Origin: Moraxellaceae bacterium | GTDB taxonomy: Bacteria > Pseudomonadota > Gammaproteobacteria > Pseudomonadales > Moraxellaceae | Length of the DNA stretch: 6,424 bases | Assembly (NCBI GenBank): GCA_021156385.1 | Contig: JAJNDL010000112.1 | Coordinates: forward strand, 1 to 6,424 | Direction: 5' to 3' | Shown here: positions 1-6,424 of the stretch, piece by piece | How positions within the stretch are numbered: position 1 is the first letter of the stretch | Layout of the letters: each line of letters starts with the position of its first letter | Position numbers and translations under genes: made by a program | Notes under the pieces: model-generated | What the model was told of the DNA's origin: nothing | The model's database searches: none | The model's input: the letters and a program-made list of their open reading frames with translations, nothing else

Positions 1-441
1 CCCCCGGCAGGCACCCAGCCGGCCGGCAGCAACCCGAGCGTCGCTGCCTTCCACCACCCCGACACGCTGCAGTGGACCGACGTGCCGCCCAACCTGCCGC
101 GGGGCGCGCGACTCGCCATCCTGAGCGGCGATCCCTTCCAGCGCGGCCCCTTCGTCATCCGCCTGCAGGTGCCGGCCGGCTACACGCTGCCGCCGCACTG
201 GCACAGCATGGTCGAGAACGTGACGGTGCTGTCCGGCTCGCTCCATCTCGGCATGGGCGATGTGCTGGACGTGGGCGCCGCGCGGGAGTTGCCGGCCGGC
301 GGCTTCCACTCCATCAGCGCGCGCGTCCATCACTTCGCGTTCAGCCCCAGCGGCGCCGTGGTGCAAATCCACGGCGAGGGGCCGTTCGACATCCAGTACG
401 TGAACCCCTCCGACAACCCCGATCCGGACGTCATCCGCTAG
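1..441 (+). CDS. Cupin domain protein, probably exported, 5' end missing
   Basis: Frame 1 is open from the first base to the TAG at 439-441, so the gene starts upstream of the window. The GTG at 82 lies inside sequence that looks conserved and is unlikely to be the real start. The classical cupin motif 1, G-x5-HxH-x3-E-x6-G, is present in full: the two His codons are at 196-198 and 202-204 and the Glu at 214-216. The second motif is looser, with a His-His pair at 328-333 supplying the fourth metal ligand; the usual Pro and Gly before it are replaced by Ser and Arg. The fold and ligands predict a small metal-binding beta-barrel. Relatives I remember are short periplasmic proteins with a signal peptide, and the Pro/Ala/Gly-rich stretch before codon 20 would suit a region just after one, but the signal itself is not visible. 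Substrate and reaction cannot be told from sequence. It converges on the minus-strand genes. Confidence 0.85.
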   Translation, partial: PPAGTQPAGSNPSVAAFHHPDTLQWTDVPPNLPRGARLAILSGDPFQRGPFVIRLQVPAGYTLPPHWHSMVENVTVLSGSLHLGMGDVLDVGAARELPAGGFHSISARVHHFAFSPSGAVVQIHGEGPFDIQYVNPSDNPDPDVIR

Positions 442-477
442 AGGCGGCGAGTGCCGGGGCAGACGCCGGGCGCGGGC

Positions 478-975
478 TCAGCCCGCCATCCGCTCCCGGA
501 TGACCTGCTGCACGACGTCCATCTCGAGCTGGTTGAAGCGCCGGATCTCGCCTTCGGCATGCTTCTCCAAGAAGCCGCGCACCAGCGGGATGTTCACGTC
601 CACCTCCCAGTCGAAGTTGGCGAGGATGCGGCTGCCCTCTTGCGTGAGCTTCGCCGTCACGCGGAACTCCGCCGGCAGGTTCATCTTCGTGCGCGCGCGG
701 CAGGTCAGCGTGTCGAGGTCCCACTCCTCGTCGCGCCAGACCTTGAAGGCGTCCCTGAGCAGCCTCCTGGCGATGTCAGGAATGTCGACGTCCATGTTCA
801 CCTCGCGCCGCATCACGTAGCGGTTGCCGCTGCGCGTCGACTCAAGGATCTTCAGGTTGAAGCCCGGCGCCTTGCGGGCGACCTCCTCCTGGAACGCCGG
901 CGTGCCGACCGATTCGCGGGTTTCCTCCAGCGTGCCGCCTTCCAGGTAGTGCTTGACGTTGAAGCGATGGGTCAT
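478..975 (-). CDS. DUF2505-like SRPBCC (START-fold) protein
   Basis: A 165-residue soluble protein with no signal peptide or membrane segment. Its pattern is that of small SRPBCC/START-like proteins: a short N-terminal strand with aromatic and basic residues (MTHRFNVKHY), a helix rich in charged residues (15-36), alternating beta strands across about 40-125, and a long C-terminal amphipathic helix (about 132-163) that would close a hydrophobic pocket. Length and layout best fit DUF2505, a family without an assigned function; the family name is from memory and not from a search. The ATG at 973-975 is chosen because AAGGA lies 6 bases upstream of it; the open frame runs on past it, antiparallel to the methyltransferase region, but that extension is Arg/Gly-rich and non-conserved. 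It is the last gene of the minus-strand series, 62 bases after the methyltransferase stop. Lipid or small hydrophobic ligand binding is a fold-level guess only. Confidence 0.75.
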   Translation of the reverse strand: MTHRFNVKHYLEGGTLEETRESVGTPAFQEEVARKAPGFNLKILESTRSGNRYVMRREVNMDVDIPDIARRLLRDAFKVWRDEEWDLDTLTCRARTKMNLPAEFRVTAKLTQEGSRILANFDWEVDVNIPLVRGFLEKHAEGEIRRFNQLEMDVVQQVIRERMAG

Positions 976-981
976 GGTCTG

Positions 982-986
982 TCCTT
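982..986 (-). promoter_or_regulatory. Ribosome binding site of the DUF2505-like gene
   Basis: AAGGA on the minus strand, 6 bases before the ATG at 973-975. It fixes the start of the 165-residue protein inside a much longer open frame. Confidence 0.7.
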
Positions 987-1037
987 GTTGTTTTCGGCGC
1001 GGTTCGCCGCGCCGTGCATCACTTCGATCGGCCGCTG

Positions 1038-1826
1038 TTAGCGTACGCCGTCGACCGCGCCGTACGTCGAAACCATCACGATGTCCGGGATCACCGACTG
1101 GTATTCGACATGGGCCTCGTGCTCGACCGTGCGCCACGGCCGGCCCTCCTGCAGCTTCATCCAGGTGCGGTACTCGGGGGCGCCCGGGAACAGGATGTTG
1201 TCCGCCACCACCACGGCGCCGCGGCGCAGCCAGCCCATCTGCAGGATGAGCTGCAGGTCGGGCAGGTAGGCTTCCTTGGCGTGGTCGATGAACACGAAAT
1301 CGAGCGCGCCCGCGCAAAAGCCGTGCGCGTTGCGCAGCGTCTCGACGGTATTTCCGCCGTCGCCCAGCGTGCCGACGACCACGGTGACGCGGTCCGCCAC
1401 GCCGGCATGCTCGAGAATGCGCCGCGCGATCGCCGCGTTGTCGGCGTTGAATTCGATGGAGACGATGCGCGCGGCCGGCGCCGCCTGTGCCATGCGCAGC
1501 GCGCTGTAGCCGCAGTAGGTGCCGAGCTCGAGCACGCGCGCCGGGCGGGCGGCGGCGAGCGCGGCGTCGAGGATGCGGCCCTTCTCGTCGCCGACGTTGA
1601 TCAGGAAGCTCTCGTTGTAGCCGTACTCGTCGATCACGCGGATGACGTCCGCGCTGTCGCCGCGGCGCGCGTGCGCCACCACGTACTCCGCGAGCCGAGC
1701 CTCGCGGCCGTCGCCCACCTGCCATTCCGTGGTGAGCCGCCTGATGCCGAACATCAGGCGCCAGAATGACCAGCGCAGGAAGGGAATCCTGCGCCAGCGC
1801 GCTGCCACTGCTTCATTACCTGCCAT
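1038..1826 (-). CDS. Catechol O-methyltransferase-like SAM-dependent enzyme
   Basis: A 262-residue class I methyltransferase that transfers a methyl group from SAM to a hydroxyl, most like animal COMT. The SAM site is clear: VLELGTYCGYSA at 98-109 and the acidic residue E125 in VSIEFN. By comparison with rat COMT from memory, the Mg2+/catalytic set is intact: D181 and K184 in DHAK (rat D141, K144), D209-N210 in ADN (rat D169-N170) and E241 in VEY (rat E199). NVGDEKG at 77-83 matches the NVGDxKG loop. The hydrophobic walls differ: rat W38 and W143 correspond to F74 and A183. An aromatic and basic N-terminal stretch (about 11-31) precedes the catalytic domain and could touch the membrane, though it is not a convincing transmembrane helix. 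The ATG at 1824-1826 has AGGAG 10 bases upstream; an alternative ATG at 1857-1859 would add 11 residues but has no Shine-Dalgarno. The natural acceptor is unknown. Confidence 0.9.
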   Translation of the reverse strand: MAGNEAVAARWRRIPFLRWSFWRLMFGIRRLTTEWQVGDGREARLAEYVVAHARRGDSADVIRVIDEYGYNESFLINVGDEKGRILDAALAAARPARVLELGTYCGYSALRMAQAAPAARIVSIEFNADNAAIARRILEHAGVADRVTVVVGTLGDGGNTVETLRNAHGFCAGALDFVFIDHAKEAYLPDLQLILQMGWLRRGAVVVADNILFPGAPEYRTWMKLQEGRPWRTVEHEAHVEYQSVIPDIVMVSTYGAVDGVR

Positions 1827-1836
1827 GGGTGTCTGT

Positions 1837-1841
1837 CTCCT
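1837..1841 (-). promoter_or_regulatory. Ribosome binding site of the methyltransferase gene
   Basis: AGGAG on the minus strand, 10 bases before the ATG at 1824-1826. The spacing is slightly long, but the alternative start at 1857-1859 has no purine-rich site, so this one decides the start. Confidence 0.6.
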
Positions 1842-1864
1842 GGTTGGGGCCGTCTGCATCGCGC

Positions 1865-1877
1865 CGCCATTATGGCG
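1865..1877. repeat. 13-base palindrome overlapping a -10-like hexamer upstream of the methyltransferase
   Basis: CGCCAT and ATGGCG flank a single central T at 1871, giving a perfect 6+6 inverted repeat. It lies 39-51 bases before the methyltransferase ATG, in the 155-base gap after the response regulator. On the minus strand it contains CATAAT (1869-1874), five of six matches to TATAAT, an AT-rich patch in a very GC-rich gap. A good -35 at 17 bases is missing (GTGACA at 1886-1891 is only 11 bases away). It could be an operator over a weak promoter that separates the methyltransferase from the signalling genes, or chance. Confidence 0.3.
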
Positions 1878-1974
1878 AGGCCGGATGTCACGGCACAGCC
1901 GCAGGTCATGCCGGGGCCGCGGGTCGCGCGGCGGCGCCGGCCTGTGCGCAGCTGCTGCCGCGCCACTGCCGGGC

Positions 1975-1997
1975 GCAGACGCTACAGCAGCGTCTGC
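1975..1997 (-). terminator. Perfect 9-bp hairpin spanning the response-regulator stop codon
   Basis: GCAGACGCT and AGCGTCTGC form a perfect 9-base-pair stem around a 5-base loop. The TAG of the single-domain response regulator (1982-1984) sits across the stem and loop. There is no T-tract on the minus strand after it, so it is not a canonical intrinsic terminator. It may protect the 3' end, assist Rho-type termination or reduce read-through into the methyltransferase. Confidence 0.45.
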
Positions 1998-2350
1998 AGG
2001 CGGCCGAGGAATTCCGCGCTCTTGATCGGCTTGGCGATGTAGTCGTCGCAGCCCGTGGCCAGGATGCGTTCGCGGTCGCCCTTCATGGCGAGCGCGGTCA
2101 GCGCCACGATCTTGATGTGCTGCGTGCCGGTGTCGGCCTTCAGGAGGCGCGTCGCCTCCAGGCCATCCATGCCGGGCAGCTGGATGTCCATCAGGATCAG
2201 GTCCGGCAGCCGTTGCCGGGCCAGCTCGATGCCGGCCTCCGCGGTCTCCGCCTTCAGCACTTCGTAGCCGGCGCTGTTCAGCATCAGCTGCACGAGCTTC
2301 ATGTTGGTGACGTTGTCTTCGATCACCAGGATCTTCTTGGACGCACTCAT
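1982..2350 (-). CDS. Single-domain response regulator, CheY/DivK-like
   Basis: A 122-residue protein that is only a receiver domain; it takes a phosphoryl group from a kinase or HPt and acts by protein contact. All key residues are present: acidic pair E11-D12, phospho-acceptor D55 (LILMDIQLPGMDG), switch T85 (LTALAMKGDR) and K107 (AKP). The protein stops soon after the last receiver helix, so it has no output domain. Its ALAMKGDR and DDYIAKP segments resemble the DivK type and also the third receiver of the large kinase at 3922-6424. The ATG at 2348-2350 is preferred because the domain begins directly there (MSASKKILVIEDN); an in-frame ATG at 2375-2377 would add nine residues, and neither has a strong Shine-Dalgarno. 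It lies 127 bases after the second kinase's stop, on the same strand, and is the likely downstream partner of the two kinases. Confidence 0.93.
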   Translation of the reverse strand: MSASKKILVIEDNVTNMKLVQLMLNSAGYEVLKAETAEAGIELARQRLPDLILMDIQLPGMDGLEATRLLKADTGTQHIKIVALTALAMKGDRERILATGCDDYIAKPIKSAEFLGRLQTLL

Positions 2351-2387
2351 CTTGTTCTCTGGCGTGGCCGGCGGCATCTCGGTCGGG

Positions 2388-2399
2388 CCTGCCGGCAGG
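2388..2399. repeat. 12-base perfect palindrome upstream of the response regulator
   Basis: CCTGCC is followed directly by GGCAGG, giving a perfect palindrome 38-49 bases before the preferred regulator start. It could be a binding site for a dimeric protein, but no promoter could be recognised beside it, and such GC-rich palindromes arise easily at this composition. Confidence 0.2.
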
Positions 2400-2441
2400 T
2401 CTCGGGATTGCCCCCCGGGGTGACAACAGGCGCGGACGGCG

Positions 2442-2461
2442 CCGGGACGCCGTTGTCCCGG
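2442..2461 (-). terminator. GC-rich hairpin after the second kinase gene
   Basis: CCGGGAC and GTCCCGG pair as a perfect 7-base stem around a 6-base loop, beginning 17 bases past the kinase stop on the minus strand. No T-run follows. Its position after a stop codon suggests partial termination or transcript processing between the kinase and the response regulator. Confidence 0.35.
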
Positions 2462-2477
2462 TGGCTCCTGCCGCGCG

Positions 2478-3857
2478 CTACACGTTGTCGGTTGCTTTCA
2501 TGGGTGCCTCAAGGCCGGGAATCTCCGCCGGCATCGTTGCCGGCATGCGCGCCGGTTCCGGCGCCGTGCCCTCCGCCGGCTGCAGCAGCGGAAACCACAC
2601 GGTGAACACCGAGCCCTTGCCGGGCCGGCTCTGCATCGCGAGATAGCCGTGGTGCAGCTCCACCAGGCGCTTCACCATGGCGAGGCCGAGGCCGGTGCCG
2701 CCGTACTGGCGCGACAGCGAGCTGTCGAGCTGCACGAAGGGCTGGAAGAGCCGGGCATGGTCGGCCGGATCGATGCCGATGCCGGTATCGCTGACGCGGA
2801 TCTCGAGGAAGTGCGACACCGCCGCCGGCTGCGCGGCGAGCGGCACGCGGCCGCGACAGCCTTCCGGCACGGCGCGCGAGACATGGTGCGCGACCAGCTC
2901 CACGCGGCCGCCCTCGGGCGTGAACTTCTCGGCGTTGGAGAGCAGGTTGAAGAGGATCTGGCGCAGGTAGCGCGGATCGATCCAGAGGCTGCCCACCATG
3001 CCGGCGCGGATGTCGACGGTGATGTTGCGCCGCGCCGCACGCTCGCGGATCACGGCGAGGCTGTCCTGCAGCAGCGGCCCTACCTCCACCGCTTCCGGCA
3101 CGAGCTCGATGCGGCCGGCCTCGATCTTGGAGAGGTCGAGCACGTCGTTGATCAGCGCCAGCAGGTGCTCGCCGCTGGCGAGGATGTCGCCGAGGTATTC
3201 GCGCTGCTCGGCCGTCAGCTCGCCGGTCATGCCGTTGGCCATGGCGTCGGCAAAGCCGATGATGGCGTTCAGCGGCGTGCGCAGCTCGTGCGACATGGTG
3301 GCCATGAACTGCGACTTGAGCTGGTTGGCCTCTTCCAGGTCGCGGTTCTTGCGGTTGAGCTCCACGGTGCGCTGCCGCAGGTCGACGGCCTGCCGCTGCA
3401 GGCGGCGGTTCATGTAGAAGAGCTCGGCGAACACGCGCAGCTTGGCGCGCAGGATCTCGGGCAGCACGGGCGAATAGACGATGTCGACGGCGCCGAGCTC
3501 GTAGCCCTGCAGGCGCTGCCGATCGCCTTCCGCCTCCGCCGTGATGAAGATGATGGGCAGGTGCGCCGAGCGCGGCCGGCCGTGGATGAGGCTCGCCGTC
3601 TCGAAGCCGTCCATGCCCGGCATGTTGATGTCGAGCAGGACCACCGCGAAATCGCGCTGCAGCAGGAGCCGCAAGGCTTCGCGGCCGGAGGTGGCGGTCG
3701 CCACCTCCAGGCCCATCCCCTCCACTACCGCGGCCAGCGACTGCAGCATGGCGGCGTTGTCGTCGACGATCAGCACGCTGGCCGGCTCGTTGTTGAAGAC
3801 AATGGGCGGCCGCATGCCGTCGTTGCGCAGAACCGGTACTTCCTGGTGGTTCTCCAT
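2478..3857 (-). CDS. Response regulator-histidine kinase (REC-coiled coil-HisKA-HATPase_c)
   Basis: A complete 459-residue cytoplasmic protein with the receiver ahead of the kinase and no membrane segment or sensor domain. Receiver (about 26-143): D32-D33, phospho-acceptor D76 ([11 protein letters not shown]) and T106, but S129 in YSP where a Lys normally stands. A helical linker (about 146-180) leads to HisKA with phospho-acceptor H190 (SHELRTPLN). The ATPase domain is intact: N304 and N308 in the N box, D357 in DTGIGI, G2 box GGTGLGL at 386-392. Residues about 324-348 form an extra Arg/Ala/Pro-containing loop just before the G1 strand. The Pro/Ala-rich tail after about 430 looks disordered. 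The ATG at 3855-3857 has GAGGAG 6 bases upstream. It follows the large hybrid kinase by 64 bases, so the two are probably co-transcribed. Likely role: an autokinase whose activity is tuned by its own receiver, working with the large kinase and the downstream single-domain regulator; the input signal is unknown. Confidence 0.93.
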   Translation of the reverse strand: MENHQEVPVLRNDGMRPPIVFNNEPASVLIVDDNAAMLQSLAAVVEGMGLEVATATSGREALRLLLQRDFAVVLLDINMPGMDGFETASLIHGRPRSAHLPIIFITAEAEGDRQRLQGYELGAVDIVYSPVLPEILRAKLRVFAELFYMNRRLQRQAVDLRQRTVELNRKNRDLEEANQLKSQFMATMSHELRTPLNAIIGFADAMANGMTGELTAEQREYLGDILASGEHLLALINDVLDLSKIEAGRIELVPEAVEVGPLLQDSLAVIRERAARRNITVDIRAGMVGSLWIDPRYLRQILFNLLSNAEKFTPEGGRVELVAHHVSRAVPEGCRGRVPLAAQPAAVSHFLEIRVSDTGIGIDPADHARLFQPFVQLDSSLSRQYGGTGLGLAMVKRLVELHHGYLAMQSRPGKGSVFTVWFPLLQPAEGTAPEPARMPATMPAEIPGLEAPMKATDNV

Positions 3858-3863
3858 GAGGTG

Positions 3864-3869
3864 CTCCTC
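3864..3869 (-). promoter_or_regulatory. Ribosome binding site of the second kinase
   Basis: GAGGAG on the minus strand, 6 bases before the ATG at 3855-3857, a strong site that fixes the start. A stable hairpin (3874-3894) ends only 4 bases upstream of it. Confidence 0.75.
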
Positions 3870-3873
3870 GCAC

Positions 3874-3894
3874 GGGCCGCCGCGCCGGCGGCCC
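3874..3894 (-). repeat. GC-only hairpin between the two kinase genes, beside the ribosome binding site
   Basis: GGGCCGCC and GGCGGCCC form a perfect 8-base-pair G/C stem with a 5-base loop. It begins 27 bases after the large kinase stop and ends 4 bases before GAGGAG of the next gene. With no T-tract it is not a standard terminator. It may lower downstream expression, protect a processed 3' end or simply insulate the two coding regions. Confidence 0.45.
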
Positions 3895-3921
3895 CGACCT
3901 GTCGGTGCTTGCGGATACGGT

Positions 3922-6424
<2,503 letters not shown>

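Noticed and set aside
82..441. Complete 119-residue cupin starting at the GTG at 82
   Set aside because: The frame is open to base 1, the sequence before 82 (HPDTLQWTDV) looks like conserved family sequence, and there is no clear ribosome binding site, so the gene is more likely cut by the window edge.
472..486. Inverted repeat GCGGG/CCCGC between the convergent cupin and DUF2505-like genes, considered as a two-way terminator
   Set aside because: The usable stem is only 5 base pairs, there is no T-run on either strand, and such matches are frequent at this GC content.
976..1725. N-terminal extension of the DUF2505-like frame over the methyltransferase gene
   Set aside because: It is an out-of-frame reading of the methyltransferase; AAGGA before the ATG at 975 supports the short form.
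1038..2426. N-terminal extension of the methyltransferase frame through the response-regulator gene
   Set aside because: The extra residues are Arg/Pro/Gly/Ala-rich shadow coding over the real receiver gene; the ATG at 1826 has a Shine-Dalgarno and begins where family-like sequence begins.
2398..2426. TTGTCA on the minus strand (2421-2426) as a -35 box for the response regulator
   Set aside because: At 17 bases the -10 position reads GAGACC, which has no resemblance to TATAAT; no shifted spacing gives a good match.

Overview
The window is very GC-rich with short intergenic gaps. Its protein families (a large GAF/HisKA hybrid kinase with three receivers, a DivK-like regulator, a bacterial COMT homologue and a secreted-type cupin) suggest a proteobacterium, perhaps a beta or gamma member. 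That placement is an inference from gene content, and no marker gene is present to confirm it.

Layout: at the left edge (1-441, plus strand) is the 3' part of a small cupin protein. Everything else is on the minus strand, so transcription runs right to left. In transcription order the genes are: the C-terminal 833 residues of a large hybrid sensor kinase (3922-6424, 5' end outside the window); a second, complete kinase with an N-terminal receiver (2478-3857); a single-domain receiver protein (1982-2350); a catechol-O-methyltransferase-like enzyme (1038-1826); and a SRPBCC/DUF2505-like protein (478-975). The cupin gene converges on the last of these across a 36-base gap. No stretch over 300 bases lacks a gene. 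The gaps of 64, 127, 155 and 62 bases hold ribosome binding sites and several GC-rich inverted repeats, but no RNA gene, CRISPR array or mobile element.

The three signalling genes look like one phosphorelay module: two histidine kinases and five receiver domains in three proteins. None of the three has a DNA-binding, cyclase or other visible output domain, and no HPt domain is seen. Output probably goes through the free-standing receiver to a partner outside the window. The methyltransferase and the DUF2505-like gene follow on the same strand, but nothing shows that they belong to the same pathway.

The most notable observations are departures from consensus in the signalling proteins. The large kinase lacks the conserved Asp of its ATP-binding G1 box, apparently through an in-frame loss of the strand before it. 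Its middle receiver has Glu in place of the phospho-accepting Asp. The second kinase's receiver has Ser where the conserved Lys should be. Together they suggest that parts of the relay are signal-independent or depend on a partner kinase. I see no wholly new system here; these are unusual variants of known families.
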